From IMG/VR virus record IMGVR_UViG_3300023216_000330, positions 1 through 22,687 of that record: 22,687 nt of DNA; one strand, given 5' to 3'. Positions 7,688 through 17,152 of this stretch are shown piece after piece. The stretch comes from a virus. The position numbers were made by a program, and so were the translations under genes. The notes under the pieces were generated by a model. That model saw nothing but the letters and a program-made list of their open reading frames with translations, was not told the origin of the DNA and did no database searches. How positions within the stretch are numbered: the first letter of the stretch is position 1; each line of letters starts with the position of its first letter.

Positions 7688-10600
7688 TCCGTATGATCGG
7701 ATAATAAAGACACCAGCCGAGAAGCGTGCTGACGCCTTTCGGAAAAGTCTAGAGCCACAGCCACAGGTTGGCGACACCACGCTAAGCATGGAAGACCTGG
7801 TGCAGATGGAGTATCAGGAAGGCGGCATAGGTGTCGGTACTGCGGGCTTTATCATGCCTGGTGAAAGCGCCGGGACCATACCACAAGAAGGTGGCGGTGG
7901 TTACCGTGTGCCTTTTGAATCTTTCGAGCAGGCGCTAACGTCACAGCAGCAAGACCAGTTCTTACACCCATTCCCTATAGAACCGCAGGCACCTGACCTA
8001 TTCACCCCGTTCTCTATGGAGCCCCCAGAGCCAGAACAGCCCTGGTATACCAAGGGAAATCTGCCCCACATCCCTTATGTAAGCCCAGCGGCAGCAACAG
8101 TGCGGGATGCGGTAGGTGAGGCTTGGGCTGCTGGTACAGAAATACCCGCTACTATCATGGGCGGAATCAAAACAACCATTGGTGAAACCCTCGGCCAAGA
8201 GACTGAGGATTTCTATGGCAAGTGGTATGCCCTGGGTTTCTTAGGCGAAGAAGGGGCTCAAGAGTGGATGAAGACTCACGGATTCCCTGCTACTGCCTGG
8301 ATGTTTGAAGGGATAGACCCCAAGACAGGGTTTGCCAATACTATCGTAGAAGAACTACTTGCTCAAGATCCTACTGACCCTGATGCTATAACCAGACCAG
8401 GGGACCTCTACCATAAGATCATAGACACCCATATCGCCCGCCCTATGAGGCAACAGATATTCATGGGGGTTGTATCCCCTGATATCGTTTTCCCTGTCGG
8501 CGGTGCAGTTAGCAAGCTATACCGGGGACTGAAGATAAGCGGCAAAACAGCAATTGCTCTAGTCAAGAACGCTGATGATATCGGCAAGGTCATCGACCCC
8601 CAGTCTGTGTATTACAGAATCATAGACGAAACACTGCAAGTAGGCGAACAGCAGATAATCATCGTCAGTCGGGACTTCCCTAATGGCCGCCGCATCACCG
8701 TGCGTCCTTCTGGCCTTGCTGTCGTGGAACCGCCGACACCTAGTGCTGCACCATTTGTGGAGTACAGCGATTGGAAAAATGCGAAGGTTGGCGATATCCT
8801 TCGCCCATATAAGAGAGGCAAACAGTACCAATTAGTCTCTGAGAATCCTAACAAGTGGGACGTTGTACCTTATCCAGGCCCGAAACCAGGTGTGCCTAAT
8901 ATTGAAAGAATAGAGGAAATAGGGGCGCTAGGGCCTGCTGCGACGACTACTTTCCCTGCTACTGGCGCACAAGCATTGAAGGGTAGACTCCGCCTGGAAG
9001 TCAGTAAGGGCTTAGACCCTACAGCTGCAGTAGACGCTATGGAGTTCATAGATAGTCTGCCTGCAAATCTACTAGACGACCTGATGTCTTCGTTCCGAAA
9101 TGTTCTAGATGAAGCTACTGCCGCCCGCCTCGGCGAGCCGGCCGGAACGAGAATAGGGGGATTCTACCAAGCCTCCCCCACGATGCTTACCGTAATAAAG
9201 CAGGTGGTCAATACGTCAGCTGATCCATCTCGTGTCATCATCCATGAGATCTTCCACCACATCGAACAGTTCATTCCCCCTGAGCAGATCGGCCTATTGC
9301 GGACCCAGTGGGCCAAGGATATGGCTGATAATGGCAAGAGTGTCATAGAGGCTACCAACAACCTTAGAGCCGCTCGCACAGGTGGGCGCGTCCTTACAGA
9401 TGCTGAACTACTCTCGATGAACAAGGCTTATCGGTATGAGGGTGGGTTCAATGAATGGTTCGCGGAGGTGATGGCCGACAAAGCTATGCGGGACATCCTC
9501 CAAGAGATACCAGAATATCGGAATCTGCTGCAAAGTATATTTGATCAGTTAGAAGCTATAGCAATAGGGACTATGAACTTCCTCTTGCGTAAGGGCCGCA
9601 CAGATGAAGCTGAAGCGATATACCAGAATATTCTAAAGAACAAATTCTCTGACCGGCTACGGTACTGGTTCGTTGGGCCTGGCGAAGATGCACTTCCTTT
9701 TGCAGAGGCAGGGCCAAGGATGCCCTGGGAGGCTGCTGATCCGGGCATCGACGTTGTTGCTGAAGCACTAGCTAAACAGGGAGATGAGTTCCAGATATTG
9801 CCTGGTAGTGCTAGTAGGGCTGAGGTATTAGAGGCTTCTGCAAAATTAGGCCCACCCAAGGCGCCGTCAATTATTGACCCTGGGCTCTATACAGAAGGAC
9901 CTCACCGTGCCTTTATACCCTCCAGCCGCATCTTACGGGACGAGCCAGCCTTTGCTGCCTCAGGTGTGACTGACCTAGAGCGCGCTGGTGCCCTTGAAAG
10001 ATTCTGGGCATGGCTACCCAAGGAACTCCCAGGTCTTGGGGATGTTGGGCTCCCCACAGATGCGTTCAAGATCACGCGCTTTGTAAGACCGGGGAAGATA
10101 ATCCCGGGAGCCAAGGCTGTCATAGATGAGGATGTCTCGAAGATTGGTGGTTTAAGCCTAGATAGATGGGTGCGTACCCAGCGTGCCAACTTAAGTAGTA
10201 TCGCTAACCAAATAAACACCAAATGGGCGACTGACGCTGCTGATATACAGCAACAAACTATGAAACGCTTCGGGATAGAGCTACCAAGCGACCAGGCCGG
10301 AGCCTTATCGCGCGTAGAACAGCGCCTTGGCCTTCCTGATGAAGATCTTGCTAGACATCATATATCCCATACGCGTGTGGGCCAGGCAAACGAGGTTGGC
10401 CCCCTTGTCCGTAAGGTCAATGCGCCAGCACTAGCCCCTAATGTATTCGGGGATAAAGAACTGCTCCATATCATAGATGGCGATAGCCCTTACGGCGAGG
10501 TCGTAGCCGCTTTAGAGATACAGAAGGTAGGTGATAAAGTCGGTGTCGAGGTCTTGGCGTTCTATCCTATCGCTGAAGGTACTGGCCCTGGCATGTTCGG

Positions 10601-13600
10601 GAGAGCGGGGATGCAGCAGATACTCAGGCAGATCGGAGATATCTACCCCAATCTAGATAACATGAACTTCGCTGGCAGATTTGCTAGAGAAGGTAACACC
10701 AACGCTAATCAGTTCATAGGCACCGCTACCGAGTCTATGGCCCAGCGCCTGAGCGATACCAATATCAGTGACGATATCGCCGACGCTTTAAATGCTAGCT
10801 TCCCCCGTGCGAGTTCTGTGGATGCAGCCCGGGGAGGTGAAGCAGGTGTAAGTGCCTACGGTTATATCCCGAAGCCCACCATCGAGGGCTACACGCACAC
10901 CATAGCGGAACGTATCAATGAAGCACGCGGGATGGCGGCATTGGAGCCCTGGCAGCGGGCAGCCCTGGGCGATAGGGTCTGGCCCATAAAACCAGGCGAA
11001 CTACTCTTTGATATGGCTGAGTACGGCCACTACAACATCCTTTTCGATAAGCCTGGCCTCGCTAATAAGATAGCGGATAGAGTACCAGGCGCGGAGAAAT
11101 TGCTCGGCATTTGGAACCGGGCCCAGTTAGAACTAAAGGACCCCGTGCGGTTCATCGGGCACGAAGCCACTCTACAAATAGAGATGGACGGTACACGGGC
11201 ACATTTCGCGGTCCTAGCCTGGAGGGCCGTAGCCTACCCAGAGCTAGGCATGAAAGAGATCAGGGGTCTGCGCGATATTGCCATGAATAACAAGGGAATA
11301 TGGCGGGCGCAGAAGGTGACTGGCTACGAGGCTGACCTCGTAAAGAACTCCCCCATGCACGGCACCATAGATGACATCTTGAAAGACATGGATGAGGTGG
11401 AGAAGGGCATCCGTGTACCGGCGGAGATAAACCCCAGGACTGGCAAAGAGTTCGTACCGACTGGCAAGAAGAAGCAGGTCTACTTCTTGAACGAAAAACA
11501 GAAGGCTCATATTAAGATGGGCATGGATATGATGGAGCAGAACCTACGTCGTAACCAGGCCATCGGTGTGAACGTCCAGACCCTTGCAGAGAACTACTGG
11601 CACCGTATGGTTCGCGGAGGGCCAGCAGGCCACAAATCCCAGAAGACTTTCGATGAGATCTGGAGGAAGATATCCACTCGCCCGACACCCGCTGGCCGCG
11701 CCAAAGAAGACTATATGTTCGGGCGCGTCTTCGACGATATGGATGAAGCGATTAAGTTGGGATTCCAATGGGAGACTGACCCGGCTGTACGCTTACTAGC
11801 CCGTCTTAATGCCGGTATAGATAGCTATACCCATAAGATGGCCTGGGATAAGGTCTTGAATCTAAAGACCGCTGAAGGTAAGCCTTTCAAGACACGAGCA
11901 GAGAGAGCGGCAGACCCGAAATGGTTCACTGAAGGCCCAGAAGTCAAGAAATCATTAAAGCAAGCTAGAGAGAATCGCGTTCTTGCCCGTAAGTTATATA
12001 AAGCTGATCCGACCCCCCAGCTTGAACTTGCCCTCCGTAGGGCTGATGCGGAATTCGTCACCGCATACAGACAGTACCGCGCCATAGATGCGATGGCTAA
12101 CCCGAATTTCCATGAGGTACTCCTGGGTAGCCGCATCAATGACCGCTCACTCGTCGATGAGATCTTCGAGAATATCTATATACCCCAGGTACAGCGTGCT
12201 AGGAGAGGAGCGGATCCTCTCACTGGTCCCATCGTAGAGACTACCGCTGAGATTGCCCAGCTATCCAGGGCTCTATTGACCAACGTGGACCTTGCGGGCA
12301 TGTTCATTAACGGGCAGACCCTACTTTGGCGTAACCCCGTCGTCTGGTTTAGAGCCGTTAGCGAGAGTACGAAGGCTTTTGTCCGTACCCCGTGGGTATA
12401 TGCGAATAAGAACCACCGGTTCATGGATGAAGGGTCGGAGCTAGGGGGCATCATCATGCCTACCGAATATATGTTCACCCAGACAGGTATAGCGTCCGTA
12501 CCTACCAGGCTGCCTTTGTTCGGGCCGGCGTTCAAAGCGTTCCAGCGGTCTTTTGAGTGGTTCATCATCATAGGCCAGACAGAGATGTACAAGGCCACCA
12601 GGACCAAGGTGTTCAAGGGGCGGGTCAAACCTAACGAGTTCATACCCCTGGAGTCAGACGAGGCGCGAAACGCCCTGATTGACCTTAATAAGGCCATACG
12701 TAAAGAACTGGGCACCGAGAGCCACGCCATCTTGGGTATCCGGCCCACACAGAGGACCATAGAGGCATTGACAGCCTTTGCGGCGCGGTTCATGCGCGCC
12801 AATATGGGGCTGATAGCTCTGGCCGTGCGCCCTACTCGCGGAGCAGATAGCATAGAAGCCAAGCGGGCTCTGATGCAGATGCTGGCGGGTGTCACATCTA
12901 TGACCACTGGCATCCACTACGTGCAGACAGGCAGACCTCCGAACTTCCATGACCCGTATGCGGCAGACTGGTTCCAGTTCCCCGTCGGTAGGACTTACTT
13001 CAACCTAATGGGGCCGCTGTATGGCTATTTCCGCACGATGGCCAGGATCAGTCTGGCCTTGATAGAGGGCGACACAGCCAAAGCCTGGAAAGAGGCTACT
13101 AACTTCTTGAAAAGCCGCGCCGGCGTACCTATCAGGGCGATGGGGATCACTGTAGACATCATGGCTACAGGTGAATATCGCACCTTTGAAGGCGAGGAGA
13201 TTTCCGGCATCGGTGGCGTTCCCGCCCTTCTTTCAGAGTTCGGTGAACCTATATCGGTAGGTGGTGTCATTGAAGCCATACAAGAAGGGCGCTATGAGGC
13301 TATCGCGGCTGAAGTATTCGGCCTACAGGGGCGTGCGTCGCCTAATGCCCAGATGGACATACTCTTTCAAGAGGCGATGAATGACCCACAGCATGAGCTG
13401 TATCGCCGTAGGGTAAGGCTAGGTCTTACGGAACGGGGCAAGACCTGGTATGACGCCGACCCGCTCGAACAGAAATTTATGGAAGAAGAATTCTCGACCA
13501 TAGCCGAGGATATAGTCCGAACAGGCCGGGGTCCATACGGGGATGCGTCCAGGGAATGGGATGAGCAGGATGCTAGATATATCATTGAGCAGACTGAACT

Positions 13601-14447
13601 AGCAAGTCAGCTCCATGAACCTGTAAGTCCCGAAGACCTAGAGAAGGGCGTGCGGCCAGTAGACGGGATCGAGTACCAAAAGCAGCTAGAAGACATCCAG
13701 AAGCGCCGCTGGGCCGAGCATGAGAAGACCATTCGGGATTACGAACTCTTCCAAGAAGAACCTGAGGCTGATGATAGATTCGAGCAGGCCATGTTCGACT
13801 ACCACAAGGTCTTCGAGCTATCCAAGGGGACAGGCGATACGATCCTCTGGGGTATCTTCGATGAACTGATGGAGAAGTTTGAAGACGACCACGCTCCAGA
13901 AGAACTAGAGTACGTACTGAGTGTCTCTGGGTTGAATAACGACACTACGGCCATGCAGTTACGGAAAGACAAACGGGCCTTACGTGAGGTGTGGGACTGG
14001 CAGGAGGAACTAGTCAAGGACGAGAAAGAACTACTGCCAGAACAGCGTCTTGCCTACGAGCAATATAAGAACATGAGCATCACAGCCCAGCGCATGGCTA
14101 ACCCGGCGGTTAGAAGGATACAGACATGGGTCAGCAACATGACCTCAGATTGGCTGATGAAACGGGATCAAGCAGGCGATGCCCAGGCAGGATACCTAGA
14201 ACAGAAACTGGTTCACTGGGGCTATGAGACAAGCCCTGTGACTGGGAAGGGCATCGAGGAGATGAGGAGCATCATCGAGCGGATGGGCTACGACCAGAAC
14301 CCTCAGGCGTTAGAGCTTAGAGATCCCAGGAGGGCTAGACCTGATCTATATCCTGAATTGTTTGGACAGCAAGCAGCTCCTTCTATCCCTAATGAGTCTA
14401 TAGAAGATGATGCACAGTGGTTGCAGAGGCTACGCAGCGGTAGATAG
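7680..14447 (+). CDS. Giant internal virion protein with zinc-peptidase motif
   Basis: A 2255-residue multidomain protein (about 250 kDa). Residues 1-130 are Pro/Gln-rich. A metallopeptidase-like domain lies near 480-610: HEIFH at 522-526 matches HExxH, and NEWFAE at 591-596 supplies a Glu 66-70 residues later, as in gluzincin-type enzymes. Around 930-1010 is an alpha/beta segment with a G-rich turn (GTGPGMFGRAG) that loosely recalls GNAT acetyltransferases; this is tentative. Residues 1080-1630 are mostly helical. Residues 1690-1800 hold three hydrophobic stretches, followed by FLKSRAG...DIMATGEYRTFEGEEISG (about 1808-1842), a pattern I associate with very large phage virion/polyvalent proteins. 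The C-terminus is charged and helical. Size, position before scaffold and capsid, and the peptidase suggest an ejected protein that helps DNA cross the cell envelope. The ATG lies inside the end of the previous gene. Confidence 0.85.
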   Translation: MANPYDRIIKTPAEKRADAFRKSLEPQPQVGDTTLSMEDLVQMEYQEGGIGVGTAGFIMPGESAGTIPQEGGGGYRVPFESFEQALTSQQQDQFLHPFPIEPQAPDLFTPFSMEPPEPEQPWYTKGNLPHIPYVSPAAATVRDAVGEAWAAGTEIPATIMGGIKTTIGETLGQETEDFYGKWYALGFLGEEGAQEWMKTHGFPATAWMFEGIDPKTGFANTIVEELLAQDPTDPDAITRPGDLYHKIIDTHIARPMRQQIFMGVVSPDIVFPVGGAVSKLYRGLKISGKTAIALVKNADDIGKVIDPQSVYYRIIDETLQVGEQQIIIVSRDFPNGRRITVRPSGLAVVEPPTPSAAPFVEYSDWKNAKVGDILRPYKRGKQYQLVSENPNKWDVVPYPGPKPGVPNIERIEEIGALGPAATTTFPATGAQALKGRLRLEVSKGLDPTAAVDAMEFIDSLPANLLDDLMSSFRNVLDEATAARLGEPAGTRIGGFYQASPTMLTVIKQVVNTSADPSRVIIHEIFHHIEQFIPPEQIGLLRTQWAKDMADNGKSVIEATNNLRAARTGGRVLTDAELLSMNKAYRYEGGFNEWFAEVMADKAMRDILQEIPEYRNLLQSIFDQLEAIAIGTMNFLLRKGRTDEAEAIYQNILKNKFSDRLRYWFVGPGEDALPFAEAGPRMPWEAADPGIDVVAEALAKQGDEFQILPGSASRAEVLEASAKLGPPKAPSIIDPGLYTEGPHRAFIPSSRILRDEPAFAASGVTDLERAGALERFWAWLPKELPGLGDVGLPTDAFKITRFVRPGKIIPGAKAVIDEDVSKIGGLSLDRWVRTQRANLSSIANQINTKWATDAADIQQQTMKRFGIELPSDQAGALSRVEQRLGLPDEDLARHHISHTRVGQANEVGPLVRKVNAPALAPNVFGDKELLHIIDGDSPYGEVVAALEIQKVGDKVGVEVLAFYPIAEGTGPGMFGRAGMQQILRQIGDIYPNLDNMNFAGRFAREGNTNANQFIGTATESMAQRLSDTNISDDIADALNASFPRASSVDAARGGEAGVSAYGYIPKPTIEGYTHTIAERINEARGMAALEPWQRAALGDRVWPIKPGELLFDMAEYGHYNILFDKPGLANKIADRVPGAEKLLGIWNRAQLELKDPVRFIGHEATLQIEMDGTRAHFAVLAWRAVAYPELGMKEIRGLRDIAMNNKGIWRAQKVTGYEADLVKNSPMHGTIDDILKDMDEVEKGIRVPAEINPRTGKEFVPTGKKKQVYFLNEKQKAHIKMGMDMMEQNLRRNQAIGVNVQTLAENYWHRMVRGGPAGHKSQKTFDEIWRKISTRPTPAGRAKEDYMFGRVFDDMDEAIKLGFQWETDPAVRLLARLNAGIDSYTHKMAWDKVLNLKTAEGKPFKTRAERAADPKWFTEGPEVKKSLKQARENRVLARKLYKADPTPQLELALRRADAEFVTAYRQYRAIDAMANPNFHEVLLGSRINDRSLVDEIFENIYIPQVQRARRGADPLTGPIVETTAEIAQLSRALLTNVDLAGMFINGQTLLWRNPVVWFRAVSESTKAFVRTPWVYANKNHRFMDEGSELGGIIMPTEYMFTQTGIASVPTRLPLFGPAFKAFQRSFEWFIIIGQTEMYKATRTKVFKGRVKPNEFIPLESDEARNALIDLNKAIRKELGTESHAILGIRPTQRTIEALTAFAARFMRANMGLIALAVRPTRGADSIEAKRALMQMLAGVTSMTTGIHYVQTGRPPNFHDPYAADWFQFPVGRTYFNLMGPLYGYFRTMARISLALIEGDTAKAWKEATNFLKSRAGVPIRAMGITVDIMATGEYRTFEGEEISGIGGVPALLSEFGEPISVGGVIEAIQEGRYEAIAAEVFGLQGRASPNAQMDILFQEAMNDPQHELYRRRVRLGLTERGKTWYDADPLEQKFMEEEFSTIAEDIVRTGRGPYGDASREWDEQDARYIIEQTELASQLHEPVSPEDLEKGVRPVDGIEYQKQLEDIQKRRWAEHEKTIRDYELFQEEPEADDRFEQAMFDYHKVFELSKGTGDTILWGIFDELMEKFEDDHAPEELEYVLSVSGLNNDTTAMQLRKDKRALREVWDWQEELVKDEKELLPEQRLAYEQYKNMSITAQRMANPAVRRIQTWVSNMTSDWLMKRDQAGDAQAGYLEQKLVHWGYETSPVTGKGIEEMRSIIERMGYDQNPQALELRDPRRARPDLYPELFGQQAAPSIPNESIEDDAQWLQRLRSGR

Positions 14448-14481
14448 TTGACATTTAGTAGTCCCAGTGCTTTCATATAAC
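14448..14481 (+). promoter_or_regulatory. Possible promoter before scaffold/capsid genes
   Basis: TTGACA (14448-14453) starts immediately after the stop of the giant gene and TATAAC lies at 14476-14481, in the only clear intergenic gap (71 nt) of this gene run. The spacer is 22 nt, longer than the usual 16-18; the weaker TTCATA at 14472-14477 would give 18. A separate promoter would help capsid genes to be expressed more strongly than the giant gene. Weak evidence. Confidence 0.3.
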
Positions 14482-14509
14482 TGTGACGACCCTATAGTAG
14501 GTAACTCAC

Positions 14510-14515
14510 GGAGGT
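14510..14515 (+). promoter_or_regulatory. Strong ribosome binding site of the scaffold gene
   Basis: GGAGGT stands 3 nt before ATG 14519 and is one of the best Shine-Dalgarno matches in the window. It fits a highly translated scaffold and capsid pair. Confidence 0.65.
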
Positions 14516-14518
14516 AAT

Positions 14519-15289
14519 ATGGCAGACGAGCAGCAAGTATCGGAGGAAGTGGTAACTCAGGAACCTGACGCCCCACAGCCAGAAGTACAAGAAGCTGAAA
14601 CCGAGGCTACGGTAGAGCCAGAAGTAGACTGGAAGACTCAAGCTGAAAGGCTAGAGCAGCAATTAAAGACTGAGCAAGGTAGGAATCGAAAGCGCGATGA
14701 CACTGATACCGCTATTCTTGGTATAGGTGACCGTATGGTTGCTATGGAGCAATCAAACGCAGCCCTGATCAAAGCATTAGCGGAAGGTGACACCGAGAAT
14801 CTTCCACAACAGCTCACTCAAATACAGGCGCAATCACAAAATAACCAGCGTGGCAGGACGTACCAGGGACGATACGAAGCACTTACTAACCAGTTACGTG
14901 GGGCGATGCAAGACGTGGATGGGAATGAAATCCTAGACTTGCATGTTGCCCCCGAACTAGAAGAAGTGCGCCAATCATGGGTAGAAGCGCATAAGAATAA
15001 AAGCGTGTCCGGACTATATAGTACATTGGTCCGAGCCCATGAAGTGGTACGGCAAGCAGAGCGTAGTAAGGCGGTCCAGGCGACTAATAACGTCAGAGAT
15101 GAGGAACGTAAAGCTGCTACCCAACGGCTAGAAGAAGCCGGTATCTATGACTTAGATACTGGCCCCACTAGCGCCGGAGGCGGTGCCAGCCAAGATGACT
15201 GGACGTGGTTTACTCAGACATACGGTAAGATGGATAACCCTAGCCGCGCAGAACACGCAAGAGCAACCAAAATAAATAAACGAAGGTAG
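14519..15289 (+). CDS. Scaffolding protein candidate
   Basis: A 256-residue, highly charged and mostly helical protein directly upstream of the major capsid gene, the classic scaffold position. Residues 1-37 are acidic and low-complexity (Glu/Gln/Pro/Val), residues 38-60 form a likely coiled coil (DWKTQAERLEQQLKTEQGRN), a Gln-rich stretch follows at about 98-112, and the C-terminus is basic (ATKINKRR), as in scaffolds that contact the capsid protein through a basic terminal segment. Scaffolds direct procapsid assembly and then leave before or during packaging. There is no protease motif in it and no separate prohead protease gene nearby. It is preceded by a strong GGAGGT and followed after 9 nt by the capsid gene. 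The call comes from composition and position. Confidence 0.72.
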   Translation: MADEQQVSEEVVTQEPDAPQPEVQEAETEATVEPEVDWKTQAERLEQQLKTEQGRNRKRDDTDTAILGIGDRMVAMEQSNAALIKALAEGDTENLPQQLTQIQAQSQNNQRGRTYQGRYEALTNQLRGAMQDVDGNEILDLHVAPELEEVRQSWVEAHKNKSVSGLYSTLVRAHEVVRQAERSKAVQATNNVRDEERKAATQRLEEAGIYDLDTGPTSAGGGASQDDWTWFTQTYGKMDNPSRAEHARATKINKRR

Positions 15290-15298
15290 GAACTAGCT

Positions 15299-16186
15299 AT
15301 GGCTGCTGGCGATACCATTACCCAATCACTAGCCGATAGTCTTGATACTGTTGTGGCGTCGGCTCGACAAGTCCGTGAATATGAGGGCGTCATGCCCAAC
15401 CTCGTTGACAAAGTAACTTTGTCAGAGGGCACCGGCACCAGCTGGCGTGAGATTTCGATGGCTGCGCTTAGTGCTCAGAACATCACTGAAACCACCACGC
15501 TGGATAACCCACAGCAGATGTCTGATACGGTCTTCAGCATCACCCCCACGGTCACTGGTATTCAAACCCTGGTGACTGACCGGGTTGCTTCCCGTATCAA
15601 CTCGCAGTCCTATGCCCAGCTTGGTAGCTTGGCACAACAGGCAATCCAGCGTAAGAAAGACGAAGACGGCCTCACTGTCCTTGACGGCGCGACCACTATC
15701 CTTTCCGGTGCTGGTACTACCCTGGCTTCTGGCGTCATCGCTGCGGCGGCTTACCGCATCAGCAGCAACGCCACAGAGCCTGGGAACCCGCCTTACCGTG
15801 CGGTTCTCCACGGCTTCCAGATAAAAGACCTCTACGACGAGCTAACCGTCAATGTCGGTACGGCAGCAGGTGGTGAAGTCACTGAGGGTCTTACCGCCCG
15901 TGTATTCACAGAGGGCTTCCGTGGCAAGATTGCGGGGGTCGAAGTCTTTGAAGACGGGAACATCACCATCGACTCTACGACCCTCGATGCCAAGGGCGGC
16001 GTGTTCGCTCAAGAGGCCATCGTGATGGTACAGGGACGCGCTCCCCGTACCGCTACGGTACGCCGGGAAGACATCGGTGGTGGAGCTACCGTGGTGTATC
16101 TCTATGACGAGTATGCCTACGGCGAGCGTAGCGCAGGAAACTGGCTGTTCGAGATACAATCGGACGCTGCCCTGCCTACGTCGTAG
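15299..16186 (+). CDS. Major capsid protein
   Basis: A 295-residue protein that most likely forms the icosahedral shell. It begins with a short helical N-terminus (DTITQSLADSLDTVVASARQ), followed by a segment of the type VMPNLVDKVTLSEGTGTSWRE, a central helical part (SYAQLGSLAQQAIQRKKDEDG, about residues 104-124) that could serve as the spine helix, and beta-rich domains ending in YGERSAGNWLFEIQSD. This layout and the length suit HK97-fold capsid proteins of the kind often grouped near the N4 gp56/P22 type, although I cannot assign the subfamily. Position after the scaffold and unusually regular codon choice support high expression. An AGGTAGGA-like site precedes ATG 15299. The stop TAG shares one nucleotide with the GTG of the next gene. 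Confidence 0.82.
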   Translation: MAAGDTITQSLADSLDTVVASARQVREYEGVMPNLVDKVTLSEGTGTSWREISMAALSAQNITETTTLDNPQQMSDTVFSITPTVTGIQTLVTDRVASRINSQSYAQLGSLAQQAIQRKKDEDGLTVLDGATTILSGAGTTLASGVIAAAAYRISSNATEPGNPPYRAVLHGFQIKDLYDELTVNVGTAAGGEVTEGLTARVFTEGFRGKIAGVEVFEDGNITIDSTTLDAKGGVFAQEAIVMVQGRAPRTATVRREDIGGGATVVYLYDEYAYGERSAGNWLFEIQSDAALPTS

Positions 16187-16404
16187 TGAACATCCGGCGC
16201 ACCATCTGGTCTGAGGCTCATGGCCCCATACCTAAAGGGTGGGTCGTACATAATCTGAATGGTCAACCTGCGGATGTGCGGTTAGAGAACCTAGCCGCCA
16301 TCCCTAGGGATAGCATATTCCTAGCAGTGGCCCCCTATAGGGTGCGAATACGAAATCTAGAGCTACAGCTCAAACAAAAAGGTGAACAATATGGCACAAG
16401 GTAG
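16186..16404 (+). CDS. HNH-like small protein, probably catalytically altered
   Basis: A 72-residue protein whose first 40 residues match the HNH_3-type pattern: GPIPKGWVVHNLNG at 13-26, then PADVRLENL at 28-36. In active relatives the central sequence is usually HH and later DN; here they are H22-N23 and D30-V31, and the trailing His-containing segment is replaced by an Arg-rich helix (YRVRIRNLELQLKQK). It is therefore likely to be inactive or to use a different metal site. It starts with GTG overlapping the capsid stop by 1 nt and ends 14 nt inside the following gene, so it is coupled to capsid translation rather than looking like a recent free homing insertion. It may be a domesticated DNA-binding or capsid-associated protein. 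Confidence 0.7.
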   Translation: MNIRRTIWSEAHGPIPKGWVVHNLNGQPADVRLENLAAIPRDSIFLAVAPYRVRIRNLELQLKQKGEQYGTR

Positions 16405-17140
16405 TGACAGCAGACTTATGATTGACGAGGATTTCTATGGTGCGGCGTCTACGTTGGCCGCGACCACTGTTCCTCCGATAGCCCTTGGGGGGCTGAACAT
16501 TGTTGGTCAGGGCATTTCAGAGACTGACTCTGGTGCGCCTCGTCTGGACTCTGATGATGGCCTTAATGGTGTGATACAACTCACCACGACCAATGAGGAT
16601 GTCCATGCCGCTGGCCTCCAGAGTGCGACCATGTTTGATGTAGCTCTTATGGGCAGCATCGTTCTGGAAGCGCGGGTTCGCCAGGCAGCACTCAACACGG
16701 GTGAAGTCTTCATTGGTTTTTCTGATGTAAACACTGATCTGGCTATCGTTGAAGGCGCGATTTGTCATGGTGATACCATCACCGTCACACTGACCGCTTC
16801 CGACTTAGTAGGGTTCCTGATGGCATCAGACCTAACTGATAATAGTGACTGGCACGGTGTGTACAACGGTGGTACTACCACCGGGGAGACTACTTCCACG
16901 TCAGTTGATTTTGATGCCGATGCTACCGCTGGTAAGTACCAAGTCCTGCGACTGGAACTGTTCCCCAACGGCACCGTCGAATGGTGGGTTGATGGAGTAT
17001 TGGAGCAGACCGTTACCGGCGCAGTTTCTACTTCTGTAGACCTGTGCTTGAACGTCATAGTGGAGTCCAAGACCACAGCGGTGAAAACCCTGGACGTTGA
17101 TTACATCAGGGTCTGGGCCAACCGCGACTGGACTGTCTAA
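16391..17140 (+). CDS. Concanavalin-like capsid-associated/decoration protein
   Basis: A 249-residue beta-rich protein. Its C-terminal part carries the jelly-roll signature VLRLELFPNGTVEWWVDGVLEQTVTG (about residues 179-204) followed by VDYIRVWANRDW at the end, as in LamG/glycoside-hydrolase-16-like sandwich domains that bind sugars or other virion proteins. The N-terminus begins MAQGSDSRLMIDEDFYG. I set the start at ATG 16391 because AAAGGTGA lies at 16378-16385; an in-frame GTG at 16382 would have no site. The position right after the capsid block suggests a head decoration or head fibre role. I see no catalytic glutamate cluster that would argue for an active glycosidase. Confidence 0.65.
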   Translation: MAQGSDSRLMIDEDFYGAASTLAATTVPPIALGGLNIVGQGISETDSGAPRLDSDDGLNGVIQLTTTNEDVHAAGLQSATMFDVALMGSIVLEARVRQAALNTGEVFIGFSDVNTDLAIVEGAICHGDTITVTLTASDLVGFLMASDLTDNSDWHGVYNGGTTTGETTSTSVDFDADATAGKYQVLRLELFPNGTVEWWVDGVLEQTVTGAVSTSVDLCLNVIVESKTTAVKTLDVDYIRVWANRDWTV

Positions 17141-17152
17141 GGCTAGTCACGG

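Noticed and set aside
14490-14500. Terminator hairpin after the giant gene (CCTA/TAGG)
   Set aside because: Only a 4-bp stem with a 3-nt loop and no following T-run.
16186-16404. Active homing endonuclease or mobile intron
   Set aside because: Key HNH residues are altered, the gene is precisely coupled to its neighbours and no split host gene or intron structure is visible.
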